64,000 nucleotides of DNA from Panorpa germanica (GCA_963678705.1 OY783209.1:4588001-4652000); one strand, 5' to 3'. Shown: positions 23,601 to 35,718, counted from the stretch's first letter. The notes: a model not told the origin generated them from the sequence alone. Program-made: numbers and translations.

Positions 23601-26600
23601 ATTAATTAAGAATATTTGAAATTATAACCAAAAAAGTGCATGTAGTCGCGTGACGAGAATAATTTTCTACTATTTGCATGTTCGCATATTATTTAATTCA
23701 TGAGGGACATACATTTGTTGCATTCACATTGTCATTATTTAATATAATTTGATAAAAAACAATTTTCAAAGAAAGTATATACTGCAAAGTATATTAACAT
23801 TCGGAAGTGACCGAGTTTGCCCGACTTTTTTTCTGAAAATCATTCGGTTGTCATATTTTAATAATAGGGTTGTGACCTTAGCTATCATAAAATTTAATAG
23901 TACTTATTGTCATGTCCAATTATTTCTATAATGTTCTATTATATTATAGATATTAGATTAGATTAGATAGTATATACATTTTTTAATAGTTATGATTTGT
24001 TTCTTTTACAGGCACATTTGGAAAAGACAGAAAATGAAATATTGGAGTTATCGCACAATGCAGTGAACTTAAAATCAAATTTCTTGGAACTCACAGAACT
24101 CAAACATGTTTTGGAAAAAACGGAGGTAAGTTTTTAACTCCTGCCTTAGCTAGAAGTTTAAATTATATAGGGAAACATTGTATTAGTTGTAAAAGAAGAT
24201 ATGTTATAATGGTACACCTAAGACTCTTTGCAGGCGTTACATGAATATAAAACTTAAATTCTAATGCAAAATTATTTAAAAGATATATGATCTTCTAACT
24301 TAACCTAGAAAGAAAATAATCTTTTATTCAGCAAGTATTAATTTTAGGCCATGTATCATAATTCTCTTTAGTATTGAATCAGATTCAAGAATTTGATACA
24401 TTTCTAATGATATAGGTGATAATACAGATACAGATAGTATGTGTACTACTTCACAGAATTTACACGCGGATTCTTAAAACTGATTCTATACTCCACAACA
24501 TTATTTATAAGTGAATACTATTAGTATCACTCTTACAAGCAGAAAGGGTTGCGTATTCATAGGCGGAAATGTAGCCTATTCAAGTATAATTGTAATAATT
24601 GTTATGAAAGATAAATTTTACTAAAATATGAGTATGTCTATCAAATATATTACTTGAAAAACATAATAGTTAATAGTTGCAATATTATATAGTAACACTG
24701 ACTATGTTGTATCAGGCATTTTTCACCGAACAAGAAGCAGCAATAAGTGCTGACAACATGGGAACGAATCTCATCCAAGAAGAGCAAGTTCATCAAGCAA
24801 ACAGAGGACGTCTTGGTTTTGTTGCTGGAGTCATCCAAAGGGAAAGGGTCCCCGCATTTGAAAGAATGCTGTGGCGTATATCTCGTGGTAATGTTTTTCT
24901 TCGACAAGCTGAACTTGAAAGACCATTAGAAGATCCAGCAACAGTATGTTAATAATACAATTTACATAATATAAATTCAAATACTATTTAAAAATATTTA
25001 AAAAATTATTTTAGGGAAATGAAATTTATAAAACAGTATTCGTTGCCTTCTTCCAAGGAGAACAGTTGAAGAATCGTATTAAGAAAGTATGTACTGGTTT
25101 TCATGCTTCTCTTTATCCTTGTCCTAATATTACAGGTGAGAGAGATGAAATGGGAAAAGGAGTGCGAACTAGACTTGCTGATTTAACAATGGTAAACTTT
25201 GGTAATTACACAAAATATTATTAATGAGAAAGAGTTATAATTTTTTTCTGTGTTCCAGGTTTTAAATCAAACGCAAGAGCATCGTCAACGTGTTCTAGCT
25301 GGTGTAGCTAAAGAATTAAATAACTGGAGCATAATGGTTCGCAAAATGAAAGCTATATACCACACTCTTAATTTGTTCAACATGGACGTAACCAAGAAAT
25401 GCCTTATTGGAGAATGTTGGGTGCCTGTAAAGGACATGCCAATCGTGCAGAAATGTTTGACGGATGGTTCCGTAAGTATAACATATCATCAGAAAGTCAA
25501 GAGATGTAAATTCTAATAAGTTTTAATGTGGTTCCAGAATGCCTGCGGTAGTTCTATACCATCGTTCTTAAACGTAATTGAAACAAATGAGCCTCCACCA
25601 ACATTTAATCGAACCAACAAATTTACACAAGGATTCCAGAATCTTATTGATGCATATGGTGTAGCCAGCTACAGAGAAGTTAATCCAGGTAATTTTAACA
25701 AACTATTTTTTATGAATTTTTCACATATTTTAATTAATAATGTGGTTTTTTTTTATAGCTTTATACACAATCATTACCTTCCCGTTCTTATTCGGCATTA
25801 TGTTTGGCGATCTTGGCCACGGATTAATTTTGAGTCTGTTTGGAGCGTGGATGGTTCTCTTTGAAGTGAAATTAGGTGCAAAGAAAAGCACCAATGAAAT
25901 ATGGAACATTTTCTTCGGAGGTCGATACATTATTTTATTGATGGGACTGTTCTCCATGTATACTGGTTTCGTTTATAATGATGTTTTCTCTAAATCAATG
26001 AATATCTTTCAATCTGGTTGGTTTATTAATTATGATAATTCTACAATTATGCATAATGAAGCTCTTACATTGGACCCAACTACTTCAGTCAGGGGCACTT
26101 ACTTTATCGGTTTGGATCCCATTTGGCAGGTAATTTAATTTCATGTTAAGTTTTTTCTGTTACTAAAAAATGTTCATTTCATTTAATTGTATTGTATTTT
26201 TCAGCTGGGAACAAACAAGATTATTTTCCTTAATTCTTACAAAATGAAACTCTCTATTATTTTTGGTGTTGTTCATATGATCTTTGGAGTGTGCATGGCT
26301 GTATTCAATCACGTGTAAGTATGACGTAAGATTCCTTGAATTAATATTATTATCGTCAATGTCAATTTAAATAACGAGCATTTGTTACGGCTTAGTTTTG
26401 TTGTTGATGACCATGTCTATAGAAAGCAAATTATGAATAATGATTTCGTGTTGTATAATTGACTCCATGAACCAAAATTATTTATGAACAACAAACGCTG
26501 CCATATAACATCTTAATGGGAGACAACATCTGTGGAATATTAATCATGCAGTGCATAAATATTTAGTGTTATTTTATGACACATTGATTTAATAATATTT

Positions 26601-29600
26601 TTTAAATATAATATTTATTCCACTCATATGTGGTACAATATTTAAAGATTATTCTCTCACACTGTAACAGACTACAATAAGGTGTATTGGAGTTCTTTTG
26701 TAGTAGTACACTTTATCATGAGAGCGAGCTTATATTTTAATATTTATCAATACACCTATGCTTTGCAATAAATTAAAAAGAATCCTATATTATAATGTTC
26801 CAACTGAATGTTTATATTCTTATATGTTTATATTCTTATATTCTTATATTCTTATATTCTTATATGTTTGGTACTGAATTTTGTATGGCAGCGAGAAAAC
26901 GGCTCCATCAATGTTTTTGAAAATTTCCTATTTCGTAGAGAAAAAAATTCTAAGACTTTTGGCGTCCCCGGATTTTTCCCTGAATTTCCTGGAAACCCGT
27001 AATTTTGAAAAATCTGGAAAAAAAGTGATCCCTTTTTTGCTGTAATACTTTTAATTCGTAAAAGATAGAAAGTTGAAATTTTGCATGTGTATTAAGGTAT
27101 TTAATGCTGACATTTCTCAAAAATTAGAAATTAAAAAATTGAAAAAGGGGGGGTTGAAGAAATTCGGGGGCCCGGTAGGGATCTTTGGAGAAAGTTCATA
27201 TTCTGGATTATTGAATAATTAAGTATAGTATTAATAAAAAAAAATTCAAAATTTCAAAATTTTATTTGGGGGCACGGGGGGCAGTATTTGCCGAGAGTAA
27301 AAATTGTGCTAGAAAATTGAAATTTTGTATGTAGGCTAACCTTGGTAACTTATTTACGAATCAAAAAAAAAAATCCCAAATTTTGAAAAAAAGTTGGTCA
27401 AATAACGCATAAATTGAAAATATTTTTTATTTTGTTAAAAAAAATATATTTTTTAGTCTATTTATATGTGTGGCGAGTTTATTTATTATTTCAATTTAAA
27501 AATAGAATTAAATATGAAATGTAATTACGAATTACGAGTATTTTATTGGATTCAAATCATACACGACAAAAGGACGTCGCATTGCGACGGGGGTAAACTC
27601 TAGGGATCTTATATTCTTATATGTTTGGTAGTAAATTTTGTATGGCAGCGTGAAAACGGCTTTGTCAATGTTTTTGAAAATTGCCTGTTTCGTAGAGAAA
27701 TTTTTTTTAAGACTTTTGGCGTCCCCGGATTTATTAATTTAATTAAGAAAAAATTTATTTCCTTAGTCAGTTTGTATGAAAAATTAATTGTTATAATATG
27801 TAAAATTAATATAGGACGAATTTATTTATTATTTCAGTTTAAAAATAGAATTAAATTTTGACATGAAATTCAAGCCACACACAAAAAACAGACGTCGCTT
27901 GCGACGGGGGTAAAAGCTAGTATTATATATCTGTTACAAAGGCCCGCAGTAATTTCTAGTCTTATGGCGGTACTTTTATCTACGTATGTATTAATTGCGA
28001 ACGTAATTTCGTCTTTTTAAGATAGTGGTGTGTTGATAAATATTAAAGTAGAAGTTTATTCTCATGATAAGGTGTGCTGATGCAAAATAGCTCCCCACTA
28101 TCATAAATATCACGGTTTGTAAAGTTTTTGTCAGTTTTACACTTCAATTCTAGCTCATATCAACTGTCTCGTCGCTTGGATTCTGACAGGAGAAGTGATT
28201 TCGCCAGTTATAGCTCGTATCAATGACATTTTATATGAAAGAATCATTTATAGGGCCAATACACTCTGCTGATGCTAGTCCGTGTCGAAAGTAGTCTGTT
28301 TTAGTGTGATAGAATCTTAATAAATTAATATTTAAGTACCCACTGTGTGCAACCAATGCTTGAGTCCACAAACTATATAGGTTTGAGTCTACCTTTCCCA
28401 ATATTCACACCATTTCTGTTTCTATTTTTTACATTTTCGGAAGTAAATTTGCCTAATTTTCTAATAGGTATTTTAAAAAATTAAACTACTGTTAAAATGG
28501 TTCAGAAATAAGTCATTTTATTGATGTAAGTCATTTCTTATGTTATAATATAATTATGTTTTTATTTGCAGTCATTTTAAACATAGGATCAGTATCCTCG
28601 TGGAATTTTTACCTCAACTCATATTCTTAGTACTTCTTTTCGCTTACATGGTGTTCATGATGTTTATGAAATGGATTGTATATAATGCTAATAGTGAAGG
28701 TATGTATGTATAAAAATTGGAATTTATTACCAGAAAATATAGCAATATTAATTTTCAAAAGTTATTTTTGCGGTTCCAACTCATTAAAAGTCAGTGAAAG
28801 AAAGCTTAGAATGTAGATACGTTATTCATCTAACTAATTGCAGCTTTAGATTTTGATTCGCGTCTATAGTTACTTACATAAAACGATTTAAACATAAAAA
28901 ACATGTTTTTTTTTTGATAATATTTAACCTGCTGTATAGTATCGCCATCTATATTTCGCTAGAAGAATGGCCAAGTATCGTTGAAGTCAAACCCATTGAC
29001 ACTGTAATTATCTAGTTAAATGGCTTAGTTCTCCTTTTCATGTCTACTCTATAAGTCAATAAATCTAAATTTGTAATCAAGTAATGCGTGGTTATTAATT
29101 TTGAATACTAATTATGTTTTTCTTTAGATTTAAAATACAAACCCGGTTGTGCGCCATCTGTACTTATTATGTTCATCAACATGATGTTGTTCAAGAGCAC
29201 TGAACCACTAAAAGGATGTTCAGAATACATGTTCGACGAACAGCCTATGATTCAAAAAACTTTTGTCCTGATTGGTTTAGTCTGTATCCCTGTAATGCTT
29301 CTAGGAAAACCAATTTATGTAATGATGTCCAGAAAGAAGCAATCAAAGGTTGGTCAATTTTATTTTAAATTCCTTATTTTCAATCATTACTTAATTTTTT
29401 CTTTATGTAGATTCCTTATAATGGTGATGTTAATCAAGGAATAGAGATGCAAGACGATCTTGGAGAATCTGCTACCCCTAAACCTAGTACTCATGGTGGT
29501 CATGGAGAACATGATGAAGAAGAAGAACCTATCAGTGAAATCTTTATCCATCAAGGAATTCACACTATTGAGTATGTACTTAGTACGGTGTCTCACACTG

Positions 29601-30748
29601 CTTCATACCTCCGTCTGTGGGCGCTGTCATTAGCTCACGCACGTAAGTGTACACTTTACATACTGTTTTTTACATAACATGAATCTAAAATATACAACTA
29701 AAAGTAAGCCTACTTCTGTCATCTAATAGTGGTTCGAGACTTTGCTTACAGCTTTAGTAATGGGCTTGTGTCCTATGTCTTAATTTCTATAAATTGTACT
29801 ACATATTGATAAAGTGGGTTACTAGAACCTCAAATGTCCCATTATTTTTTAATAACTCCTTATATGTTAGGAGATATTACCAATTAGAAAAGTGGCATGT
29901 GGCATAACCGTTGCCAACCTTACAGCTCATAAATCTCTGCTATATGTATTTATATATCAAAATATCAAATATTATTTACAGCTATTTCAAAGAACAATCA
30001 AATTTCTATATTATGTCTGCTTTAGCAGCGTTAAATAAAATTATTCTTTAACTTGACTTGACTATTTGACTACCAACAGCTACAAAACATTACCACAGCA
30101 CTGACCTACTCAACAAATAACTCACGTTAAAATGCATTTTACGTCATACAAATATGGTTGACCATTTCTAGCGCTAAAACTAGAATTCAAACTTTTAATT
30201 GCTATATCTCCGTCAACATTTAGATATTTATTAACATCAATTTCAATCAACAATTGAAAAATCGACCACTAAAAAATGAGGACACAAGCCCATTACATTT
30301 TATTAAGAACAACATAAATAGTTGACGACAATAAGAAAGAGTTAAAGAAATTGAATCTACATTTCTAACTGCTTTTTTTAATTTCTTTTTTTATATACAG
30401 AATTATCTGAGGTGTTGTGGAACATGGTGTTGGGGATGGCGCTAAAGAGTAACTCTCTCACCGGAAGTATAATGTTGTACTTCATCTTCGGAGCTTGGGC
30501 TCTCTTCACATTGGCTATCTTAGTCATGATGGAAGGGCTATCAGCATTCTTGCATACACTTCGTCTACATTGGTATGTTTATTATCAGATAATAATAATA
30601 AATAAATAGAAATCTATGTTTATTAATGGGTATATTATTATTTTTAAGGGTGGAGTTCATGAGCAAGTTCTACATAGGTTTAGGATACGCCTTCGAGCCC
30701 TTCTGCTTCAAAAGAATCCTGGATTCAGAAGATAATGAAGTTGAATAA
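17603..30748 (+). CDS. Vha100: V-type H+-ATPase 100/116 kDa subunit a, paralogue A (836 aa)
   Basis: Subunit a of the V-ATPase membrane (Vo) sector, whose C-terminal helices carry the two proton half-channels against the c-ring. Coding exons: 17603-17719, 18081-18257, 24012-24125, 24716-24943, 25015-25191, 25259-25471, 25538-25688, 25759-26129, 26205-26314, 28572-28699, 29128-29348, 29411-29642, 30401-30572, 30649-30748; all introns GT-AG with consistent phases. The protein starts [20 protein letters not shown]. The cytosolic N-terminal half runs to about residue 392, then membrane segments start at [20 protein letters not shown]. The essential arginine is Arg737 in [30 protein letters not shown] follows. 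Length is normal for the family. Intron 2 (5.75 kb) contains OR1 on the other strand, intron 9 a Helitron-like dimer, and intron 12 a MITE. Exon 11 uses a GTTGGT donor. It is intact, and closer to the usual insect form than B or C at its N-terminus. Confidence 0.95.
18831..21959 (-). CDS. Insect odorant receptor OR1 (7tm_6), 388 aa, nested in V-ATPase intron
   Basis: A ligand-binding odorant receptor subunit of the insect seven-helix family, which forms cation channels with the co-receptor Orco in sensory neuron membranes (family knowledge). Exons in coding order: 21190-21959, 21006-21105, 20656-20745, 19191-19346, 18831-18881, with introns of phase 2 then 0, 0, 0. It starts [20 protein letters not shown]. 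Family landmarks are [13 protein letters not shown] (exon 3), [19 protein letters not shown] and [10 protein letters not shown] (exon 4), and the short last exon [16 protein letters not shown]. Multiple hydrophobic segments fit seven helices. Exon lengths equal those of OR2 except for one codon at the end. It lies wholly inside intron 2 of V-ATPase gene A, on the opposite strand. Its own intron 3 holds a MITE. The reading frame is intact, and it is unlike Orco in sequence. Confidence 0.93.
19482..20116 (+). mobile_element. MITE family 1, full copy
   Basis: The 635-bp copy has perfect inverted tips TGGGCTTGTGTCCT and AGGACACAAGCCCA. It lies within intron 3 of OR1 (between 19347 and 20655), itself within a V-ATPase intron, so three levels of nesting occur. 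No coding capacity. Confidence 0.85.
22759..22953. mobile_element. Short inverted-repeat element, GC-richer than flanks
   Basis: The ends GTTCACTCTCGGCGAGAC (22759-22776) and GTCTCAACGAAAGTGAAC (22936-22953) are complementary at 14 of 18 positions. The 195-bp unit is full of GCGAGA/TCTCGC words and contrasts with the AT-rich intron around it. It is probably a small MITE; I see no second copy in the window. Confidence 0.5.
26783..27921 (+). mobile_element. Helitron-like tandem dimer, second copy with deletion
   Basis: Unit 1 (26783-27600) starts TCCTATATTATAATG and ends GCGACGGGGGTAAACTC, like the first unit at 13333. Unit 2 (about 27605-27921) has the TATGGCAGCGTGAAAACGGC head and the GCGACGGGGGTAAAAGCTAGT end but lacks most of the middle. 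It lies in intron 9 of V-ATPase gene A. Expansions of a TATTCTTATA word sit near 26815-26865. No protein is encoded. Confidence 0.7.
29761..30292 (+). mobile_element. MITE family 1 copy in V-ATPase intron 12
   Basis: The 532-bp copy has tips TGGGCTTGTGTCCT and AGGACACAAGCCCA and small internal deletions compared with 19482-20116. It lies between exons 12 and 13 of gene A in the same orientation as the gene. Confidence 0.85.
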
Positions 30749-30845
30749 ATATTCATTTAATTTTATTTTGCATCACAATGTATTAATCACATACAAAATT
30801 GTTTGTAAATTAATGTGCAAGACGTATTGTAAAAAATATATTGTA

Positions 30846-30851
30846 AATAAA
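30846..30851 (+). terminator. Poly(A) signal of V-ATPase gene A
   Basis: AATAAA, 98 bases after the TAA of gene A. It is the best placed of several AT-rich hexamers. Confidence 0.5.
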
Positions 30852-31264
30852 ATATAGAAGTAATATATAATAAATTGGTAATGGGTTATGAACAATTAAA
30901 TCAGAATTTATGTTAAGTTATATTAATTTAAAATATAAAATATGATTATGCACATCAGTGCCGCTATGCGCTAATAGATGGTGTTACTGTTTATGTAACA
31001 AAAAAAAACCACTAAGTTCATAGCCTATCAATAATAGTCAAGAGTTTTATTTCAATTAAAATTGTTTAGGAAACTAAATTACTATTTCTAAGTAGAAGAA
31101 GTAAAGTACCACGTACTGGTGCGGAGTCTGTTCTCTTAAGGATCCGTCCTTCTATTGATTTTCAATGAAGAAAGTGTTTTTGGATCAATATATATCCAGA
31201 CAATATTGTGCTTCTTGTTTTGAGTGTTTTCTAACCTTAAAAAACATATGGTAGTGCTAAGTGT

Positions 31265-31270
31265 TTTATT
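31265..31270 (-). terminator. Poly(A) signal of OR2
   Basis: AATAAA on the minus strand, about 44 bases after the OR2 stop codon. OR2 and gene A therefore converge, with about 565 bp between their stop codons. Confidence 0.45.
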
Positions 31271-31313
31271 AAAAATACTCTATAATCATGATCATATCAA
31301 ATACAGTTTTCTG

Positions 31314-33627
31314 TTACTTCTTTTCACTTTGAATAACAGCAAAGTATGAGTAGGCTGTTTTCATGATCTGTAAAAGGATAAATATTTAGTTATATGATAT
31401 AGTAGAACAGATATATATTGATGACAAATATTTTACCGTGACAAAACTGATAAGGGATAAATCAGCAAACCCTCCTGCTGTCATCATAAGAGGGCGCTGC
31501 GTGTAGCTCATCATTATCACTAGCGAACGCCGTTCCGGAATATCCGTTTCGTACCACTGATTGTTGTATAAGTCTCGTAACAAATTCTCACTCTGCAAAA
31601 AAATATATTTAAGTGCCACTGTCACTTGATAACTATTTCACAAAACGTACCTTCCTAAGAATGAGATCTCCGTAGACGCAGTAAATAAGCATTTGACCGG
31701 TAACCGCAGAGATATATCCATAAGACGAATTCACCAGGCTCTGAAAGTATGTTAAAATGAATTAGGAGGTTAGATCACCGTATCGTATAAGGAGTTAAAG
31801 GGATCGTCTCTTTGACGACTAACACAGAATCAACATTACTCAAAAAAGTGTAGTGCGGACAGACGGGTGAAAATTATTTGGAAGCGTAATAGAGCGTGTG
31901 ATTTTATTGAGTAAATTAATTGAAACATTTGGCTTAATTTTCCTTAGTTGTGTTTTGCCACTTTGTTTGTAACTGCCAAATAATAAGCGGATGGATTGAT
32001 TTGAAAATAGCCGCCAGATTTGGAACTATCGTGAAATTCTACGTACAAATACATATTTAAAAGTTGAAAAAAACTTTTATCAAAACTTAGATAAGGGACC
32101 TTTAACATTTTCAAAAAAATGTATGGATTATCAGATGTGTAACTAAACTAATAAAACAAGTTCCAAGCATAATATAAAAATATTTCTGCCCCGCAAAGTT
32201 ATATTTCCATTGCGAAAAAAAATTACATTTCCGCCGCGAAAAAAATAATATTAATATTTTAATTTTATTAAATATTAATAATATTTTAATAATTTATTAA
32301 TATTTTAATTTTATTAAATATTAATAATATTTTCAATTTTAATTCTATCGCTAATTAATATATGTATATTTGTCGCGGCTCTAATATTAAAAGAAGACGC
32401 AGTGATTCAAGTGGGATATCTAAAGAGCGAGGCGCGCGCTATTCAAATAGATATATAGTAATGAATTTTTATACTTGGGTTGTTGCGCGACAATGCCAGG
32501 CCCCGGGCGGTTGCCCTGCTTGCCACCCCCTAAGGCCGCCTCTGAAGATAAGTAAGTATTAAAATGTAAGGTTAAACATATAGCTTTTATTCAAGAGAAA
32601 GCATTTTGTATAAAATCTGGAATACGAAGACATGATTTTTATTGAAAATCATCAATGAGACGATCCCTTTAAGATATATTTGGCATTAATCTACCTCAAC
32701 AATGACATTGGGCAACATCGCAAATGTTATAAGCCCAGAGACACACTGCGCCAGACAAATTCCACTGTATACTTTGTTTAAATATTTGATGAAACTAAAA
32801 ACACAAATAATTGTTAGCTATAATATTTTCCTACTGGATAATTTCATTAATACTTACTGGACCACTTCCAAATGCATCTTAAAACACCGTCCTAAAAGTT
32901 CCTTGTCAGTTTCATGACCTTCTAGCCTTTCTTCCTTGTTCCCAAGAAGCGACAGGTCATATTTCACAATCTCAATTAGAGCACAAGCTCTTAGAATACA
33001 AAAAGCAAAGAATCCATCAACGCAGAAAGCAATAGAAATCTTAATAGTCAAAAACATAACATGATGAAAATAATTAATGTGATAATAGGGATAACCTTCA
33101 TGAGGCATGAACGGAAAGTAATAGAACAATGGCAGCATGGTGGGATCTTGGAAAATAAACGGTGTCAATCCGAAGAAAGTGACATCCACTATATATAAAG
33201 AAAACAACGTAATAAGAACAATTTTTATATAATTAGTATACGTCATCGATATCTCTCTATGTTTGTCATTAACAAGGTTGTCTCGTTGAACTTTCTGCAT
33301 CAGTTCAACTAGTTCTTTGATCTCATTTCTCCAAACCACCATCTGCCAATATTTGTATGCGACTTGGGTACTTGATGATAGGATGGCAACAGTGTTTGCA
33401 AACTCGATCATATTGCCCCAACTTTTTTTAACGTAGAACGTATTATTTGGTATGAAGCTGTGATACAACGACGCCATTATCATGGTGTGAAGAATGTTTT
33501 TTCCTTTTCCCCATGAGTCGCTGAATATATCAATTCCCACGAATCGCAAAACGAAGCGGAGAAACTTAATCAAGCGACCTGTTAGAACTATTTCTGCCGA
33601 CTCCTTTTTCTTTACTTCGGTAGCCAT
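31314..33627 (-). CDS. Insect odorant receptor OR2 (7tm_6), 389 aa
   Basis: Close paralogue of OR1 with the same role expected: a tuning odorant receptor working with Orco in olfactory neuron dendrites. Exons in coding order: 32858-33627, 32695-32794, 31651-31740, 31437-31592, 31314-31367; intron phases 2, 0, 0, 0. I start at the ATG at 33627 (MATEVKKKESAEIVLTGRLI), because it makes exon 1 770 bp, exactly as in OR1. The open frame continues upstream only to a TTG. Landmarks are [43 protein letters not shown] and the last exon [17 protein letters not shown]. Hydrophobic segments fit seven helices. It lies between V-ATPase genes A and B, convergent with A. OR1 and OR2 are clearly a recent local duplication, and both frames are intact. 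Confidence 0.93.
32251..32333. repeat. AT-rich tandem repeat, 46-bp period, two units
   Basis: TTAATATTTTAATTTTATTA begins both units, at 32251 and 32297, separated by a 46-base period. It lies in intron 2 of OR2. Confidence 0.7.
32494..32544. mobile_element. hAT-like terminal fragment
   Basis: This is a GC-rich island in an AT-rich intron of OR2. On the minus strand it reads CAGAGGCGGCCTTAGGGGGT, then GGCAAGCAGGGCAACCGCCC, a type of tip seen on hAT-family elements. A similar GGGGCTACTGCCCTGGGG word occurs in the element at 42559. No partner end is found. Confidence 0.4.
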
Positions 33628-33978
33628 TTTTACCAATTTATAAATAACAAAATAACTATTAAACTTGCACTAGATGGTTATGTTCTCCAAGTTTTAGGTT
33701 ATATGTATATGTTACATGTTGATTTTGAGAAAATATAAGATTTTTTCACGCATTTACGATTATGCTATCAGTTTTATAAGAAATGAAAATGTGCCATATC
33801 CATAAACGTAAGCTACTTTTACATTGTCTGGATTAATGCCTTTCATAGATTGAAAAAATAAATAATAACAAATTTGCTTGAAACGTTAAAGTTAAGGTTA
33901 ACATTATTTAATGTATTAGTTTTATTTTTATGTAAGGCTCGCAACTTTTTAAGCTAATCACGAATTTATTCCACAAAT

Positions 33979-34644
33979 GAGCTTGTAAACCATGTTTAAA
34001 TTTCTATAAATCAGTGCAATATTGAGAAAGTTGTCTACTAGGACCTTAAATGTTCAATTTCTTTTTAATAACTCATTTCAAAATGGTCATTTTTTCACTA
34101 TAATTATTAAAGGGATCTCACGTTATAGGAAATTCTAAGACAGACCGCTAAGTTGCTATCTCTTTTATAAAGAGCGTAAAAGAGATAGCATACTTAACAG
34201 AGAACTTTTGTACATATAACAAATAACTGACCTACCCTTAATAGTGCGACATGTTACGTCATAAATATGGCCGACATCTGTAGCGCTAAAACTACAAATT
34301 CAAACCTTTAATTGCTATATTTTATAATTTTTTTTTATTAATACTTCACGGGCTTCTTAGGATTACGGCCCTTTTGCTATATCTCTGTCAATATTTCGAT
34401 ATTTAAAAAAATAAAAACGCCAATATACATTTAGTAGCGCTTACCCCTGTCGCAAAGCGACGTCTGTCTTTTGTTTTAATTCACTTTTTAAATTGAAATG
34501 TTTGTGACTCGTTCAATATTAATTTTCCATATAACAACAATTAATTTTTCAAGAGCATATTAGGATAGTGAGAATATATAAGATTAACATCTATTTCATT
34601 TATCTTTTTAAAAATCGCCCCTAAAAAATGAGTACACAAACCCA
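33979..34644 (+). mobile_element. Diverged MITE family 1 copy with Helitron-like insert
   Basis: A degraded left tip (GAGCTTGTAAACCATG) and right tip (GAGTACACAAACCCA) bracket the family 1 interior (ATTATTAAAGGGATCTCACG, then ATGGCCGACATCTGTAGCGC). At about 34428-34570 it is interrupted by a reversed piece of the Helitron-like 3' end (TTACCCCTGTCGCAAAGCGA). A scrap at 34340-34372 resembles the 3' end of the retroelement at 45265. Confidence 0.6.
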
Positions 34645-35116
34645 TTGTATTCTAATCCTGAATAATGCTCATAACCTAAAAAACTTATTAAACTTTCGAT
34701 ATTGAAACTATGCACACAGTAGAAACTTTTTCTTTTCACCTTTTTATAGTTTGTCATAACCTAAAACTTTACATGTTATAATAAACTTTTTATAATTATT
34801 TAACTAAGTTTATACAGCTTGTTCATTATTAATTTATATTCATTTAATATTTATTTGCAGCTGTTGAATTATATACAACGTAAGTAACAGACTTTTAAGT
34901 GTTGTAAGTCATCCATCACGCTCACGCAACACATTAGGGTGACATATTTCATCTACTTGTCTATCAAACTGACCACATATTCGTATAAAACATGGTCAAG
35001 ATCTTAGAGGATCATTTTTTCAATAGCCTGTTAAATTTTAGTTAAGGCATATCTGAAGTTTAACCTAAAAAATGTTTTTTTCGAATTTAGTTTTCCCAAA
35101 GACCGACCACAGTTTG

Positions 35117-35350
35117 GCCCAGTCATTTAAGCTTAAATTAGGTAAGAATCTCGGAATTCGAGATACCCAGCTGTAAGTCTGTAAATACTTGTATATTGAC
35201 ACTCTAAAGTTGTCTCAAAACCTACATATGGTTTATACACCCTACCATATGTAGGTTTTGAGACAACTTTAGGGTGTCAATATACAAGTATTTACAGACT
35301 TACAGCTGGGTATCTCGAATTCCGAGGTGAACTTACTATAATGACTGGGC
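35117..35350. mobile_element. Palindromic foldback MITE
   Basis: Arms 35150-35231 and 35245-35326 are each 82 bp, complementary with one mismatch seen, around a 13-base loop. Outer tips GCCCAGTCATT (35117-35127) and AATGACTGGGC (35340-35350) extend the symmetry imperfectly. The whole unit could fold into one long hairpin. No coding capacity. Confidence 0.8.
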
Positions 35351-35511
35351 TAGTTATCCAATGAGAAATGTAACCGAGTCATTTAGCTTGGTTAAGCTAC
35401 AGTTATGTTCAACTAAAACAAAAATGACAGCTGAGAAACAAAAGTATAGCAAAGGCTATACTAATTAAAATAAGAGTTTAAATTATAAAAGCCTTTACAA
35501 ACAATTCTGAC

Positions 35512-35620
35512 AAGAATCGTATAAGAACCGAAACGATTCGGCTAAGAATCGTATAAGAACCGAAACGATTCGGCTAAGAATCGTATAAGAACCGAAACGA
35601 TTCGGCTAAGAATCGTATAA
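35512..35620. repeat. 32-bp tandem repeat, about 3.4 copies
   Basis: The unit AAGAATCGTATAAGAACCGA, then AACGATTCGGCT repeats without change at 35512, 35544 and 35576, with a partial copy to 35620. Each unit contains a CCGAAACGATTCGG inverted motif, so the array can form repeated small hairpins. It lies upstream of the putative promoter of V-ATPase gene B. Confidence 0.92.
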
Positions 35621-35718
35621 GATTATGGGTTTGGGTGTCATGTTAAAAACAAAAGCAAGTTTTATTTTCTTCAACTGACAAATTCAATAACAGAACGTAA
35701 TACTAAACAAGGTTACCT

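Noticed and set aside
26808-27861. Frames repeating VWQRENG and [15 protein letters not shown], also at 13399 and 14080
   Set aside because: They recur because they lie in the Helitron-like repeat, and their ends do not match a conserved protein.
33625-33636. Longer OR2 start (three extra codons)
   Set aside because: The upstream start codon would be TTG; the ATG at 33627 gives an exon 1 equal in length to OR1.
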